Shown here in pieces: positions 27,767 to 38,017 of a stretch of 64,000 nt of DNA. The stretch spans positions 168,055 to 232,054 of the forward strand of contig NZ_MYFN02000010.1 of assembly GCF_004514425.2 (NCBI RefSeq), in the 5' to 3' direction. The translations under genes and the position numbers were made by a program. Positions within the stretch are counted from its first letter, which is position 1; every line of letters starts with the position of its first letter. Source of the stretch: Shinella sumterensis. GTDB taxonomy: Bacteria > Pseudomonadota > Alphaproteobacteria > Rhizobiales > Rhizobiaceae. Below the pieces are notes generated by a model. It made no database searches and was not told where the DNA came from. It saw only the letters and a program-made list of their open reading frames with translations.

Positions 27767-28417
27767 TCAGGACGCCTTGCCCTCTTCCGTCTGGTCGGCG
27801 GAGTAGCGCATGATGAGCGGCATCTGGGCGAGCGTGAACACGATGGTGATGGGCATCGTGCCCCAGACCTTGAACGCCACCCAGAAATCAGTCGAGAACG
27901 ACCGCCAGACGACCTCGTTCAACACGGCCAGGAAGAGGAAGAACAGGCCCCAGCGCAGCGTCAGCTTGCGCCAGCCCTCGTCGGTGAGCTTGAAGGCGGC
28001 ATGGAAGACGTAGCCGAGCAGCGACTTGCCGAACAGAAGTCCGCCGAGCAGGATCGCGCCGAACAGCGTGTTGACGATGGTGGGTTTCATCTTGATGAAC
28101 GTGTCGTTCTGCAGCCAGAGCGTCAGCGCGCCGAAAACGAAGACCACGATGCCCGAGATCAGCGGCATCATCGGCAGCGTGCGCGTCAAGATCCAGGAGA
28201 CGATGAGCGCGATCGCCGTCGCGGCCATGAAAAGCCCGGTGGCGATGAAGATCGGGCCGCCCATTTCGGCCAGCACGGGAAAGTGCGAGGCCAGCCATTC
28301 GCCGCGCGAATTGGCGAAGAAGAACACGACGAGCGGACCGAGTTCCAGCACCATCTTGAGGAGCGGGCTGACCTTCTCCTCCGTCTTCGCCGGGGCGTCC
28401 ATCGTTGCCTTGCTCAT
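27767..28417 (-). CDS. yciB: YciB/IspZ-type inner-membrane septation protein A
   Basis: This 216-residue protein has five to six hydrophobic segments. The family features are [14 protein letters not shown] near the N-terminus and [23 protein letters not shown] in the second half. YciB proteins affect cell-envelope synthesis and division, and the precise role is unclear. The start overlaps the ftsY stop as ATGA. It is last in dapF-mtaB-ftsY-yciB, a conserved order in the Rhizobiales. Confidence 0.93.
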   Translation of the reverse strand: MSKATMDAPAKTEEKVSPLLKMVLELGPLVVFFFANSRGEWLASHFPVLAEMGGPIFIATGLFMAATAIALIVSWILTRTLPMMPLISGIVVFVFGALTLWLQNDTFIKMKPTIVNTLFGAILLGGLLFGKSLLGYVFHAAFKLTDEGWRKLTLRWGLFFLFLAVLNEVVWRSFSTDFWVAFKVWGTMPITIVFTLAQMPLIMRYSADQTEEGKAS

Positions 28418-29925
28418 GCCTGTACTCCTGCAATCGCTTCCGCGAAATCCTTGGCCTCGAAGGGTTCGAGATCGTCGATCCCTTCGCCGACACCGATGAA
28501 ATAGACAGGCAGCTTGTGTTTGGCGGCAATCGCCACAAGAATGCCGCCGCGGGCCGTACCGTCCAATTTTGTCATGATCAGGCCCGAAACGCCCGCGACG
28601 TTGCGGAAAATCTCGACCTGGTTCATGGCGTTCTGGCCGGTCGTGGCATCGAGCGTCTGGAGCACGGTGTGCGGTGCGTCCGGATCGAGCTTGCCGAGCA
28701 CGCGCACGATCTTCTCCAGTTCCGCCATCAGCTCCGTCTTGTTCTGGAGCCGCCCGGCCGTGTCGATGATCAGCACGTCGCTCTTGCTTTCCTTCGCCCG
28801 CTCATAGGCCTCGTAGGCGAGGCCCGCCGCATCGGCGCCGAGCTTGGAGGAAACGATGTCCGAGCCGGTGCGCTCCGCCCATATCTTCAGCTGCTCGATG
28901 GCCGCCGCACGGAACGTATCGCCGGCGGCGAGCATCACCTTGAGGCCCGCGCCGGAGAGTTTTGCGGCAAGCTTGCCGATGGTCGTGGTCTTGCCCGTGC
29001 CGTTCACGCCGACGACGAGAATGACATGCGGCTTGTGATTGAGGTCGAGTTCCAGCGGCCTTGCGACCGGCGCGAGCACCTTGGTGATCTCGCTTGCCAT
29101 GATGCGCGACACGTCGGCGCCCGTCACATCCTTGCCGTAGCGCTCGGACGCCAGCGTATCGGTGATGCGCAGCGCCGTCTCCACGCCGAGATCGGCCTGG
29201 ATCAGCAGATCCTCCAGATCCTGCAACGTGTCGTCATCGAGCTTGCGCTTGGTGAAGAGGCTGGTGATCTGCCCCGTGAGCTGCGAGGAGGTGCGCGAAA
29301 GCCCCTCGCGCAGGCGCTGGAACCACGTGCGCTTCGGCTCCGGCGCCGCGACCTCGGCGACGGGCTTGCTTTCAGCCGTGGCAAAGCCCTTGGGCAGCGC
29401 CTTCGGCTCGACTGAAACAGCCTCTTCGAGAACGGGATCCTCGGTTGCGGCGGCCACGGCCTGCTCTTCGGCCGGCGCAACGCTTTCTTCGGGCTCGAAA
29501 ACATCCTCGACAGGAGCAACCGGCTCCTCCACCACGTCAATGTCTTCGCTCGGCGCGTCCGGTTCTTCGTCGGGCGCCGGGTCTTCGATTGCCTCTTCCG
29601 GAACGTCGTCCGAAGGCCCGCCCGCCGTTTCCATCTCGGCCGGCGCGACCGGGTCCTTGGCGACCGGCAGGTTCGGCGCGTGCGGCAGCGGATAGATATC
29701 CGGCTCCGGCTCGTCGGGAACGTGGCTGCCGGCCTCCGGGTTGGCGGCCTCGGCCTCGTCGAGCAGCGCGTCGCGCTCTTCCGTCACGACGGGTTCTTCC
29801 GTGGCCGGCGCGGGCGCCACCGCCGCATCGTCAGGCACGACGGCGGGAACCTCCACCTCCGGCTTCTGCTCGGGCGCGGTGTCTTTTCCGAAGGTGAAGA
29901 TCTTCTTGATGAAGCCGAGGGCCAT
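28414..29925 (-). CDS. ftsY: Signal recognition particle receptor FtsY
   Basis: This 503-residue SRP receptor GTPase works with Ffh (encoded at 33.6 kb) in cotranslational membrane targeting. The first 190 residues are an acidic Glu/Pro/Ala/Val-rich extension, as in many proteobacteria, although long. The NG domain has [15 protein letters not shown] (G1), DTAGRLQNK (G3), [10 protein letters not shown] (G4) and [13 protein letters not shown] 29925 lies 12 bases after the mtaB stop; it is in an operon with dapF and mtaB. Confidence 0.97.
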   Translation of the reverse strand: MALGFIKKIFTFGKDTAPEQKPEVEVPAVVPDDAAVAPAPATEEPVVTEERDALLDEAEAANPEAGSHVPDEPEPDIYPLPHAPNLPVAKDPVAPAEMETAGGPSDDVPEEAIEDPAPDEEPDAPSEDIDVVEEPVAPVEDVFEPEESVAPAEEQAVAAATEDPVLEEAVSVEPKALPKGFATAESKPVAEVAAPEPKRTWFQRLREGLSRTSSQLTGQITSLFTKRKLDDDTLQDLEDLLIQADLGVETALRITDTLASERYGKDVTGADVSRIMASEITKVLAPVARPLELDLNHKPHVILVVGVNGTGKTTTIGKLAAKLSGAGLKVMLAAGDTFRAAAIEQLKIWAERTGSDIVSSKLGADAAGLAYEAYERAKESKSDVLIIDTAGRLQNKTELMAELEKIVRVLGKLDPDAPHTVLQTLDATTGQNAMNQVEIFRNVAGVSGLIMTKLDGTARGGILVAIAAKHKLPVYFIGVGEGIDDLEPFEAKDFAEAIAGVQA

Positions 29926-29937
29926 GAAAGGTGTCCG

Positions 29938-31215
29938 CTAGTTATGCGAGAAGGCGGTTACGGGCCGCATCGTCAGGTGCTTGCCATTGTGGCCGGTGAT
30001 CGTCACCGGCACAAGGTCGCGCGGCTTGAGACCCGCGGCATCGACGAGCGTGAAGTTTTCCGTGTGGGCAAGGCCGTTGTTCTCGACGAGGATCATTTCC
30101 TCTCTCCCGATCATGGAGACGAGATGGGCCTCGGCGAGCCGTTTTCCAGTCTCGCGCAGGCGCCCCGCGCGCTCCTTGACCAGCGCCCGGTCGAGCTGCG
30201 GCATGCGCGCGGCCGGCGTTCCCGGGCGCGGGCTATAGGGAAAGACGTGCAGATGCGCGATGCCGCAATCCTCCGCGAGCCGTCCGGCATTGGCGAACAT
30301 CTCCTCCGTCTCCGTCGGGAAACCGGCGATCATGTCCGCGCCGAAGCTCGCCTCAGGCCGCAGATCGCGCACGCGGTCGCAGAAGGCGCGCGCATCGGCG
30401 GCCGAATGGCGGCGCTTCATGCGCTTGAGGATCATGTCGTCGCCATGCTGCAAGGACAGATGCAGATGCGGCATGAAACGCGGCTCGTCGGAAATCAGGT
30501 CCCAGAGATGATCGTCCGCCTCGATGCTGTCGATGGAGGAAAGCCGAAGGCGCCGGATCTCCGGCACCTGCTTCAAAAGCGTCTTGGCAAGCAGGCCGAG
30601 GCTCGGTTTTCCGGGCAGGTCGGCGCCGTAGCTGGTCGCGTCCACGCCGGTCAATACGATCTCGCAATAGCCGCCTTCGACGAGTTTGCGCGCCTGCTCC
30701 ACCACCGCGCCCATCGGCACCGAGCGCGAATTGCCGCGGCCGTAGGGAATGATGCAGAAGGTGCAGCGGTGGTCGCAGCCGTTCTGCACCTGCACGAAGG
30801 CGCGCACATGGCCGTCGATGAGCTTCACCATCTGCGGCGCGGTTTCCCGCACGCTCATGATGTCGTTGACAACAAGCTTCTCTTCGGCCGAGACGCCGAA
30901 ATCCGGCAGCCGGCGATAGGAGGCGCTTTTCAGCTTCTCCTCGTTGCCGAGCACGGCGTCCACTTCCGGCATGCCGGCGAAGGTTTCGCTTTCGGTCTGC
31001 GCGGCGCAGCCGGTGACGATGATGCGGGCGTGCGGATTGTCGCGGCGCGCACGGCGGATTGCCTGCCGCGCCTGCCGCACGGCCTCGCCGGTCACCGCAC
31101 AGGTGTTCACCAGCACGGCATTGTTCAGCCCCGCCTTCTCGGCTTCCGCACGCATCACTTCCGATTCGTAGGTGTTGAGCCGACAGCCGAAGGTTATGAC
31201 CTCGACCCCGCTCAA
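29938..31215 (-). CDS. mtaB: tRNA t6A37 methylthiotransferase MtaB
   Basis: This 425-residue radical-SAM enzyme makes ms2t6A at position 37 of ANN-decoding tRNAs. The N-terminal UPF0004 domain has [18 protein letters not shown] and GCAAQ cysteines for one 4Fe-4S cluster. The radical-SAM triad is [20 protein letters not shown] domain is at the C-terminus. The start overlaps the dapF stop as ATGA. Confidence 0.95.
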   Translation of the reverse strand: MSGVEVITFGCRLNTYESEVMRAEAEKAGLNNAVLVNTCAVTGEAVRQARQAIRRARRDNPHARIIVTGCAAQTESETFAGMPEVDAVLGNEEKLKSASYRRLPDFGVSAEEKLVVNDIMSVRETAPQMVKLIDGHVRAFVQVQNGCDHRCTFCIIPYGRGNSRSVPMGAVVEQARKLVEGGYCEIVLTGVDATSYGADLPGKPSLGLLAKTLLKQVPEIRRLRLSSIDSIEADDHLWDLISDEPRFMPHLHLSLQHGDDMILKRMKRRHSAADARAFCDRVRDLRPEASFGADMIAGFPTETEEMFANAGRLAEDCGIAHLHVFPYSPRPGTPAARMPQLDRALVKERAGRLRETGKRLAEAHLVSMIGREEMILVENNGLAHTENFTLVDAAGLKPRDLVPVTITGHNGKHLTMRPVTAFSHN

Positions 31216-32111
31216 AGGGCGGCCGCCTCGGCGTCATCCCGGCGGAACGCGCCGGTTGCGGGATCAAGCATGCCCGACCATTCCCATTCGGCCGGGCCGG
31301 TCATGACGACGTGATCGTCTTCGCGCCATTCGATGGTGAGCTTGCCGCAGTTGGGGCTGCTGGCGACGGTGATCTCCACCGTGCGGCCCGTGCGGCCGGT
31401 GCGCGCGCCCGAAACGCCCGCCGAGCAGGCGGCCGATCCGCAGGCGAGCGTCAGCCCCGCGCCGCGCTCCCAGGTGCGCGTCGTCATCGTGGTCGGCGAG
31501 GTCACCTGCGCCAGCGTGATATTCGCCTTTTCCGGAAACATCGGGTGGTTTTCGAGAAGCGGGCCGAAACGGTCGAGATCGAAGCTCATCGGGTCGCGGT
31601 CGACCCAGAAGATCGCATGCGGATTGCCCATCGACATGACCGAGGGCGAATGCAGCACCGGATCGTCGATCGGCCCGATCTGCAGCTCGATCCGGCTCGT
31701 ATCGTAGAATTCCTCGGCGAGCGGGATGCGGTCCCATTCGAAGACCGGCCTGCCCATGTCGACGGAAATCGTGCCGTCCGCGTGCTCGACGGCGTTCAGG
31801 ATGCCGGCGACGGTCTGGAAGGTGAAGGCCTTCTTGCCCGTCTCGGCGGCCAGCGCCTGCACCACGCAGCGTGTGCCGTTGCCGCAGGCCTGCGCCCGCG
31901 TGCCGTCGCAATTCAGGATATCGATGAAGGCATCGGTGCCGTCGACCTTCGGATCGTGGATCGCCATGATCTGGTCGAAGCGGGTCGCGGGATCGGCATT
32001 GAGCGCGATCGCCGCCGCCGGCGTGACGACATCCGGACGCCCGCGCATGTCCACGACCAGGATCATGTTTCCCAGCCCGTTCATCCTTGCGAATTCGACC
32101 GTTTCTGTCAT
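31212..32111 (-). CDS. dapF: Diaminopimelate epimerase
   Basis: This 299-residue enzyme converts LL- to meso-diaminopimelate for lysine and peptidoglycan synthesis. Both catalytic cysteines are present, in [11 protein letters not shown] and [13 protein letters not shown]. The N-terminus [15 protein letters not shown] departs slightly from the usual GLGNDFV motif. It is the first gene of the dapF-mtaB-ftsY-yciB operon. An imperfect inverted repeat of GGGCC blocks lies just upstream. Confidence 0.96.
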   Translation of the reverse strand: MTETVEFARMNGLGNMILVVDMRGRPDVVTPAAAIALNADPATRFDQIMAIHDPKVDGTDAFIDILNCDGTRAQACGNGTRCVVQALAAETGKKAFTFQTVAGILNAVEHADGTISVDMGRPVFEWDRIPLAEEFYDTSRIELQIGPIDDPVLHSPSVMSMGNPHAIFWVDRDPMSFDLDRFGPLLENHPMFPEKANITLAQVTSPTTMTTRTWERGAGLTLACGSAACSAGVSGARTGRTGRTVEITVASSPNCGKLTIEWREDDHVVMTGPAEWEWSGMLDPATGAFRRDDAEAAAL

Positions 32112-32189
32112 TGCGCCTGCCCGATTGGGCCCAAGGTGGCCCGTTGGGCCGTATATGGCGGAAAAGCCCGCGGATTTCCAGTACTTTGC

Positions 32190-33272
32190 TCAGACGGTGG
32201 AGCGGGGAACCTCAAACGTCTCGCCGGGCCTCAAAGCGCGAAAACGCTCGCGCCCGATGCCGGCTGCGTCCAGCGCACTTTCCAATGCCGCCAGCGGTTC
32301 GTCCACGCCCTCGTTGGTCAGCCGGAACGTGCCCCAATGATGGCCGGCGACAAAGGCGGCACCGCTCGCTACCATGCCCTGCACCGCCTCATCCGGATTC
32401 TGGTGCTGCGGGCGCATGAACCAGCGCGGTTCGTAGGCGCCGAAGGGCAGGTTGGCGAGGCGGATCGGGCCATGCTTCTCGCGGATCGCCCGGTAGTTGA
32501 TGCCCCGGTGAAAGCCGGTATCGCCGATATGGTAGATCTTACCGCCCGGCGTCTCGATGAGGAAGGCCGACCACAGCGCCATGCGGCGATCGGCCAGCCC
32601 GCGCGCCGACCAGTGGTGGCACGGTTCGCAATGGAGCGTCACATCGGCCGTCAAGGGCGCACTGTCGTCCCAGTCCATGGTCGCGACGCGCCCCTTGCCG
32701 GCGGCCGGTCCGATGATCCTGTCATTGCCGAGCGGCGTGAAGATCAGGCAATCGTCCCGCCTGGCCAGCGTTTTCAGCGTCGCGAGGTCGAGGTGGTCGT
32801 AGTGGTTGTGCGTGACGAGCACGACGTCGATCTTCGGCAGGTCGGCGAGCCGGACGCCCGGCGGATTGACGCGCTTGGGCCCGGCAAAGGGCAAGGGGCT
32901 CGCCCGGTCGCTCCAGACGGGGTCGGTCAGGATGTTGAGGCCGGCGGTCTGGATCAGGAGGGTGGCATGGCCCACCATGGTCACGACGAGGCGATCTCCC
33001 TCGACCCGCGCCTCCGGCACGGCCGGCGGAAACGGGCTCGGCCAGTCGGCGGGCCAGGCCACGCGTCCGCCGCCGAATTGCCAGCGCAGCAGCTCGACAA
33101 AATTGTTCGGCTCCTCGCCATCGGGATTGAAGAAGCGCGTTCCGTCGAAATGGTCGCTGACGGGGCCGTCATAATAGCGGTTCGCCGCCCGGCCCGTGCT
33201 TGCGGCCGCGCCGCCCGCAGGCATCGCGAGAGCGCCTATACCGGACCATTTGAGAAACTTGCGACGATTCAT
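32190..33272 (-). CDS. Metallo-beta-lactamase-fold hydrolase with Tat-like leader
   Basis: This 360-residue protein starts MNRRKFLKWSGIGALAMPAG, a twin-arginine-like leader, although only RRKF with no full consensus. The zinc motif is VTHNHYDHLDL (HxHxDH), followed by metal ligands in HCEPCHHWSARG, HIGDTGFHRG and GHHWGTF. This matches the NAPE-PLD/UlaG-like branch, which hydrolyses phosphodiesters or lactones. The substrate is unknown. ATG 33272 is chosen because the upstream frame lacks leader character. Confidence 0.88.
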   Translation of the reverse strand: MNRRKFLKWSGIGALAMPAGGAAASTGRAANRYYDGPVSDHFDGTRFFNPDGEEPNNFVELLRWQFGGGRVAWPADWPSPFPPAVPEARVEGDRLVVTMVGHATLLIQTAGLNILTDPVWSDRASPLPFAGPKRVNPPGVRLADLPKIDVVLVTHNHYDHLDLATLKTLARRDDCLIFTPLGNDRIIGPAAGKGRVATMDWDDSAPLTADVTLHCEPCHHWSARGLADRRMALWSAFLIETPGGKIYHIGDTGFHRGINYRAIREKHGPIRLANLPFGAYEPRWFMRPQHQNPDEAVQGMVASGAAFVAGHHWGTFRLTNEGVDEPLAALESALDAAGIGRERFRALRPGETFEVPRSTV

Positions 33273-33362
33273 CGCCAGAAGATAGGTGCGCGCGCCTTTT
33301 GCCGCAACGGCGCGGCGCCGGCTCGCGCAAATGTGACGACGGGCCGGATTTGGGTGATGTCC

Positions 33363-33391
33363 TTGACTTTCCGGCACCGATGGGGTTAAAG
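33363..33391 (+). promoter_or_regulatory. Sigma-70 type promoter upstream of ffh
   Basis: TTGACT at 33363-33368, 17 bases, then TTAAAG at 33386-33391. The start of transcription would be near 33398. Confidence 0.5.
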
Positions 33392-33471
33392 CCGCGCCAT
33401 CAGCGACAAGTGAGAATGCTTGAAGCCGCCGACCGGGACCCGCGAAGGTATAAAGAGATCCCGGAGGTCAA

Positions 33472-33506
33472 CACCCGACAGCGCGATGCGCCCTCGGGTG
33501 CTTTTT
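33472..33506 (+). terminator. Intrinsic terminator within the ffh leader
   Basis: CACCCGA (33472-33478) pairs with TCGGGTG (33494-33500), with an inner GCGC-GAT-GCGC stem, followed by CTTTTT. It lies about 75 bases before the ffh ATG, so it would end most transcripts from the upstream promoter unless relieved. Confidence 0.7.
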
Positions 33507-33579
33507 GGCTTTGCGTCTTGTTTTCGTCGCCGATAGCACTGACGTTTCCGGCGAACACGGAAACAAGAAGGAAGACGTG

Positions 33580-35136
33580 ATGTTTGAAACACTCCAGGAC
33601 CGCCTTGGCTCCATTCTGAATGGACTGACAGGCCGTGGCGCGCTTTCCGAGGCCGATGTCTCGGCAGCGCTGCGCGAGGTCCGCCGTGCGCTGCTGGAAG
33701 CGGACGTGGCGCTGGAAGTGGTGCGTTCCTTCACCGATGCGGTGCGCGAAAAGGCCGTCGGCGCCGAGATCCTGAAGTCCATCAAGCCCGGCCAGATGGT
33801 CGTGAAGCTGGTGCATGACGAGCTCGTGTCGATGCTCGGCTCCGAGGGCGTTTCGATCGATCTCAACGCGGCTGCCCCCGTCGTCATCATGATGGTCGGC
33901 CTCCAGGGCTCGGGCAAGACGACCACCTCGGGCAAGATCGCCAACCGGCTGACCACGCGCGACAAGAAGAAGGTCCTGATGGCCTCGCTCGACACGCGCC
34001 GTCCGGCCGCGCAGGAGCAGCTTCGCCAGCTCGGCGTGCAGACCGGCATCGACACGCTGCCCATCATCGCCGGCCAGTCGCCGACCGATATCGCCGCGCG
34101 CGCCGTGCAGGCCGCCAAGCTCGGCGGCCACGATGTCGTCATCCTCGACACCGCCGGCCGCACCCATATCGACGAGCCGCTGATGATCGAGATGGCGGAG
34201 ATCAAGCGGAAGTCCAATCCGCATGAAATCCTGCTCGTCGCCGATGCGCTGACCGGTCAGGACGCCGTCAACCTCGCCCGCAATTTCGACGAGCGCGTCG
34301 GCATCACCGGCCTCGTTCTCACCCGTATGGACGGCGACGGCCGCGGCGGTGCGGCCCTCTCCATGCGCGCCGTCACCGGCAAGCCGATCAAGCTGATCGG
34401 CGTCGGCGAGAAGATGGGCGAGCTGGAGGAATTCCACCCCCGCCGCGTCGCCGACCGCATCCTCGGCATGGGCGACATCGTCTCGCTCGTGGAGAAGGCT
34501 GCGGAGAACATCGATGCCGAGAAGGCGGCCGCCATGGCCGCCAAGATGGCCAAGGGCAAGTTCGACCTGAACGACCTCGCCGACCAGCTGCGCCAGATGC
34601 AGAAGATGGGCGGCATGGGCGGCATCATGGGCATGATGCCCGGCATGGCAGGCATGAAGGACAAGATGTCGGCCGCCGGCCTCGACGACAAGCTGTTCGG
34701 CCGCCAGATCGCCATCATCAATTCGATGACCAGGGCCGAGCGCGCCAACCCCGATATCCTCAAGCATTCCCGCAAGAAGCGCATCGCCGCCGGCTCCGGC
34801 ACCGATGCCTCCGACATCAACAAGCTTCTCAAGATGCACCGCCAGATGGCGGACATGATGAAGATGATGGGCGGCAAGAAGGGCGGCATGATGAAGCAGA
34901 TGATGGGCGGGCTTGCCGGCAAGATGGGCCTCGGCGGCCTTGGCGGAGGCATGCCGGACCTGTCGAAGATGGACCCCAAGCAGCTCGAGGCGCTGGCCAA
35001 GCAGGCCGAGGCCGCCGGCATCAAGCCGGGCAGCATGCCGGGTCTGGGCGGCGGCGGTCTGCCGGGTCTTGGCGGCGGACGCCTTCCCGGTCTCGGCGGC
35101 CTTCCGGGCCTGCCCGGCCTGCCGAAGAAGAAGTGA
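33580..35136 (+). CDS. ffh: Signal recognition particle protein Ffh
   Basis: This 518-residue SRP GTPase binds signal sequences and 4.5S RNA and delivers ribosomes to FtsY. The NG domain has GLQGSGKTTTSGKIAN (G1), DTAGRTHID (G3) and TRMDGDGRGG (G4). The M domain is methionine-rich (MQKMGGMGGIMGMMPGM) with the RNA-binding stretch SRKKRIAAGSGT. The C-terminus ends in a Gly/Leu/Pro repeat tail. ATG 33580 has AAGGAAG upstream. The next genes continue as a ribosome-related operon. Confidence 0.98.
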   Translation: MFETLQDRLGSILNGLTGRGALSEADVSAALREVRRALLEADVALEVVRSFTDAVREKAVGAEILKSIKPGQMVVKLVHDELVSMLGSEGVSIDLNAAAPVVIMMVGLQGSGKTTTSGKIANRLTTRDKKKVLMASLDTRRPAAQEQLRQLGVQTGIDTLPIIAGQSPTDIAARAVQAAKLGGHDVVILDTAGRTHIDEPLMIEMAEIKRKSNPHEILLVADALTGQDAVNLARNFDERVGITGLVLTRMDGDGRGGAALSMRAVTGKPIKLIGVGEKMGELEEFHPRRVADRILGMGDIVSLVEKAAENIDAEKAAAMAAKMAKGKFDLNDLADQLRQMQKMGGMGGIMGMMPGMAGMKDKMSAAGLDDKLFGRQIAIINSMTRAERANPDILKHSRKKRIAAGSGTDASDINKLLKMHRQMADMMKMMGGKKGGMMKQMMGGLAGKMGLGGLGGGMPDLSKMDPKQLEALAKQAEAAGIKPGSMPGLGGGGLPGLGGGRLPGLGGLPGLPGLPKKK

Positions 35137-35147
35137 GGGGCTGAGGC

Positions 35148-35474
35148 ATGAGCATCGATCCGAAGATCAAAGAACAGCTGGGCCAGTACCGGCAGTCGAT
35201 CGACAATATCGACGCCGCCCTCGTGCATATGCTCGCCGAGCGCTTCCGCTGCACCCAGGCGGTGGGCGTGCTGAAGGCGACGCATGAACTGCCGCCGGCC
35301 GATCCGGCGCGCGAAGAATACCAGATCGAACGCCTCCGCCGCCTGGCGAAGGACGCCAATCTGGATCCGGATTTCGCGGAGAAGTTCCTGAACTTCATCA
35401 TCCGCGAGGTGATCCGGCATCATGAAGCCATTGCCGCTGAACACAGCGGTGCAAACCAGAATGCTCCTGCGTAA
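35148..35474 (+). CDS. Chorismate mutase (AroQ class)
   Basis: This 108-residue all-helical mutase converts chorismate to prephenate for phenylalanine and tyrosine. AroQ features are visible: YRQSIDNIDAALVHMLAERF, the catalytic-site stretch AVGVLKA, and RREYQIERL-like charged residues in the second helix. It lies between ffh and rpsP, a common placement in the Rhizobiales, with GAGGGGC upstream of the ATG. Confidence 0.93.
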   Translation: MSIDPKIKEQLGQYRQSIDNIDAALVHMLAERFRCTQAVGVLKATHELPPADPAREEYQIERLRRLAKDANLDPDFAEKFLNFIIREVIRHHEAIAAEHSGANQNAPA

Positions 35475-35510
35475 ACCAAGCGCAGGCTCACCACATCGAA
35501 GGAGAAAAAC

Positions 35511-35873
35511 ATGTCCCTGAAAATTCGTCTCGCCCGCGGTGGCTCCAAGAAGCGTCCGTATTACCAGATCGTTGTTGCCGACGCCCGTTCGCCGCGTGAC
35601 GGCCGCTTCCTCGACCGCCTCGGCGCCTGGAACCCGATGCTCGCCAAGGACGACGCCAACCGCGTCCAGATCGACGCCGACCGCGCCAAGGAATGGATCG
35701 CCAAGGGCGCACAGCCGACCGACCGCGTTGCCCGCTTCCTGGACGACGCCGGCGTTCTGAAGCGCGAAGCCCGCAACAACCCGAACAAGGCAAAGCCGGG
35801 CAAGAAGGCCGTCGAGCGCGCCGCCGAGAAGAAGCAGAAGGAAGAAGACGCCGCTGCTGCTGCCGCCGAATAA
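35511..35873 (+). CDS. rpsP: 30S ribosomal protein S16
   Basis: This 120-residue S16 protein begins [20 protein letters not shown] and has the family segments [14 protein letters not shown] and the [16 protein letters not shown] repeat. An Ala/Lys/Glu-rich tail of about 40 residues is typical of alphaproteobacteria. AGGAG stands eight bases before the ATG. A perfect 8-bp hairpin with a T-run follows, which would partly uncouple it from rimM. Confidence 0.98.
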   Translation: MSLKIRLARGGSKKRPYYQIVVADARSPRDGRFLDRLGAWNPMLAKDDANRVQIDADRAKEWIAKGAQPTDRVARFLDDAGVLKREARNNPNKAKPGKKAVERAAEKKQKEEDAAAAAAE

Positions 35874-35896
35874 TCGACGGCAAGACCATCTGGAAG

Positions 35897-35926
35897 CGGG
35901 CGGCGTGTCTCATGCCGCCCGTTTTC
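35897..35926 (+). terminator. Terminator-like hairpin between rpsP and rimM
   Basis: CGGGCGGC and GCCGCCCG pair perfectly around nine bases, followed by TTTTCGTTT. It likely reduces read-through, so S16 is made in excess over RimM and TrmD. Confidence 0.75.
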
Positions 35927-36010
35927 GTTTGGAGCGCGGCGCGGAACGTCGTAAAGCGTCTTCGCCCGCTCTCATCTGAAACCGGAACGATAGAACGCTC
36001 GGAAGCCACC

Positions 36011-36592
36011 ATGGTGAAACTGGAAAATCCCGTCCTCATGGGCAGCATCGGCGCCGCGCAGGGCCTGCGTGGCGAAGTCCGCGTGAAATCCTACACCATC
36101 GACCCCACCGCCATCGGCGATTACGGCCACCTGCACACCGAGGACGGCCGGTCCTTCGAGGTTCTGGAAATCCGCGAGGCGAAGAATGTGGTCGTCGTGC
36201 GCTTCCGCGGCATCAACGACCGCAACGCCGCCGAGGCGCTGAACGGCCTCGACCTCTATATCGAGCGCGACAACCTGCCGGACGAGGAACTGGACGAAGA
36301 CGAGTTCTTCTATGCCGATCTCGAAGGGCTGGAAGCCGTCGACGAGAGCGGCCGCAGCCACGGCACCGTCACGGGCATCTTCGATTTCGGCGCCGGTGAC
36401 TTGCTGGAACTCAAGGGCCCCGGCAAGCGCCCGGTGCTCATCCCCTTCTCCGAAGCCGCCGTGCTGGAGATCGACGTCGAGGGCGGACGCCTGCTGATCG
36501 ATCCCGTCGCCGCTGGCCTGGTGGACGACGAGAAGGACAATGGACCGGGCAGCCGTCGCCGCCGCCCGCCGCTGTCCGACAGCGGTGAATGA
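36011..36592 (+). CDS. rimM: 16S rRNA processing protein RimM
   Basis: This 193-residue assembly factor of the 30S head binds S19. The N-terminal domain begins [21 protein letters not shown]. The PRC-barrel half contains [15 protein letters not shown] and the [17 protein letters not shown] motif. The C-terminal end is a short basic-then-acidic tail. ATG 36011 follows a weak ribosome site. The stop lies one base before the trmD GTG start. Confidence 0.96.
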   Translation: MVKLENPVLMGSIGAAQGLRGEVRVKSYTIDPTAIGDYGHLHTEDGRSFEVLEIREAKNVVVVRFRGINDRNAAEALNGLDLYIERDNLPDEELDEDEFFYADLEGLEAVDESGRSHGTVTGIFDFGAGDLLELKGPGKRPVLIPFSEAAVLEIDVEGGRLLIDPVAAGLVDDEKDNGPGSRRRRPPLSDSGE

Positions 36593-36593
36593 C

Positions 36594-37289
36594 GTGGCTT
36601 TCCGCGCCACCGTCCTGACCCTTTATCCGGAAATGTTTCCGGGCCTGCTCGGCCAGTCGCTGTCCGGCAAGGCCCTTGCGCGCGGCGACTGGGCACTGGA
36701 TTGCGTGCAGATCCGTGATTTCGCCACCGACCGGCACCGCTCCGTCGACGATACGCCGGCCGGCGGCGGCGCGGGCATGGTGCTGAAGCCCGACGTCTTG
36801 GCGAGGGCCATCGACCACGCCGGCGAAGGCGATAACCGTCCCCGCCTGCTGATGAGCCCGCGCGGCCGGCCGCTCACCCAGCAGCGCGTGCGCGAACTGG
36901 CGGCCGGCGAGGGCGCCATCATCGTCTGCGGCCGCTTCGAGGGTGTCGACCAGCGCGTCATCGAGGGGCGCGGGCTGGAGGAGGTCTCGATTGGCGACTA
37001 CATCCTCTCGGGCGGCGAGCCGGCGGCCATGATCCTGCTCGACGCCGTCGTGCGCATCCTGCCCGGCGTGATGGGCAATGCCCTGTCGGGCGAACACGAG
37101 AGCTTCGAGGGCGGCCTGCTGGAGCATCCGCATTACACCCGCCCGCAGATCTGGGAAGAGCGCGAAATTCCCGCGGTGCTGACGTCAGGCAACCACGCGG
37201 CCATCGAGAAATGGCGTTCCGAGGAAGCGCTGAAGCTGACGCGCGAACGCCGGCCCGATCTTCTGGCCGCTCAGCCCATCACGAAATAG
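36594..37289 (+). CDS. trmD: tRNA (guanine-37-N1)-methyltransferase
   Basis: This 231-residue SPOUT-class enzyme makes m1G37 and so prevents frameshifting. Motifs include [27 protein letters not shown] and the knot region [13 protein letters not shown]...[15 protein letters not shown] chose GTG 36594 ([10 protein letters not shown]), which fits family starts, rather than an upstream ATG inside rimM. The 3' end overlaps the convergent TSUP gene by 19 bases. Confidence 0.96.
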   Translation: MAFRATVLTLYPEMFPGLLGQSLSGKALARGDWALDCVQIRDFATDRHRSVDDTPAGGGAGMVLKPDVLARAIDHAGEGDNRPRLLMSPRGRPLTQQRVRELAAGEGAIIVCGRFEGVDQRVIEGRGLEEVSIGDYILSGGEPAAMILLDAVVRILPGVMGNALSGEHESFEGGLLEHPHYTRPQIWEEREIPAVLTSGNHAAIEKWRSEEALKLTRERRPDLLAAQPITK

Positions 37290-38017
37290 TAGACCGTCAG
37301 CGCCAGTCCTACCGCGACGACAAGGCCGCGAATGACCGGCTGCGGCACGCGCCGCGCCGCCCAGACGCCGGCATAGCCGCCGATGGCCCCGGCCGGCACC
37401 ATGATCGCGGCCTGCGGCCAGGCCACCACGTCGCCGCTCGCGAAGACGACGATCGCCATGGCCGCGATGACGAGGGCGAGGAAATTCTTGAGCGCGTTCA
37501 GCCGGTGGTAATCCCCGCCCTTGGTGAGGCCCAGCACGGCGAGCGTCATGATGCCCATGCCCGCGCCGAAGAACCCGCCATAGATCGAGGTCACGAACTG
37601 TCCCGCAAGCCCGGCCGGCGAGACCGGCTTTTCCGGCGAAAGCGTCTTCGGGCGCAGATAGGGCCCCGCCGCGAAGACCAGCGTCGCGCCGAGGATCAGC
37701 CAGGGAACGAGCACGCGGAAGGCGGCGTTCGACATCGAGACCAGGATGAGCGCGCCGATCAGCCCGCCCACCAGCGACCATGCGCCGAGCACCATCGCCT
37801 CGCGCCTGTCCGCGCGGATTTCGCGCGCATAGGCGAGCGTCGAAGTGACATAACCGGGAAACTGCGTGATGGCGGATGTGGCGCTGGCCACGATCGGCGG
37901 CAGGCCGGTGAGCGTCATCGCGCCGAAGGTCAGGAAGGTGCCGCCGCCGGCAATGGCGTTGACCACGCCGGACAGGAATCCGGCGACGAACAGGAAAACG
38001 GCGTCGGCAATGGTCAT
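37271..38017 (-). CDS. TSUP-family (TauE/SafE-type) membrane transporter
   Basis: This 248-residue protein has seven to eight hydrophobic segments and two repeats typical of TauE/Saf[23 protein letters not shown] near the N-terminus and [20 protein letters not shown] in the second half. Members export sulfite or organosulfonates or have unknown substrates. GGGAG precedes ATG 38017. It is on the opposite strand between trmD and rplS, splitting an operon that is contiguous in E. coli. Confidence 0.9.
   Translation of the reverse strand: MTIADAVFLFVAGFLSGVVNAIAGGGTFLTFGAMTLTGLPPIVASATSAITQFPGYVTSTLAYAREIRADRREAMVLGAWSLVGGLIGALILVSMSNAAFRVLVPWLILGATLVFAAGPYLRPKTLSPEKPVSPAGLAGQFVTSIYGGFFGAGMGIMTLAVLGLTKGGDYHRLNALKNFLALVIAAMAIVVFASGDVVAWPQAAIMVPAGAIGGYAGVWAARRVPQPVIRGLVVAVGLALTVYYFVMG

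Larger units (their letters stand above)
33273..33579 (+). other. Intergenic region with ffh promoter and leader terminator
   Basis: These 307 bases hold no convincing gene. A good sigma-70 type promoter (33363-33391) and an intrinsic terminator (33472-33506) face ffh. They define a potential short transcript of about 110 bases before ffh. Confidence 0.55.

Noticed and set aside
33400..33580. 4.5S (ffs) RNA gene next to ffh
   Set aside because: The conserved GGAAGGAAGCAG-type tetraloop region of SRP RNA is absent.
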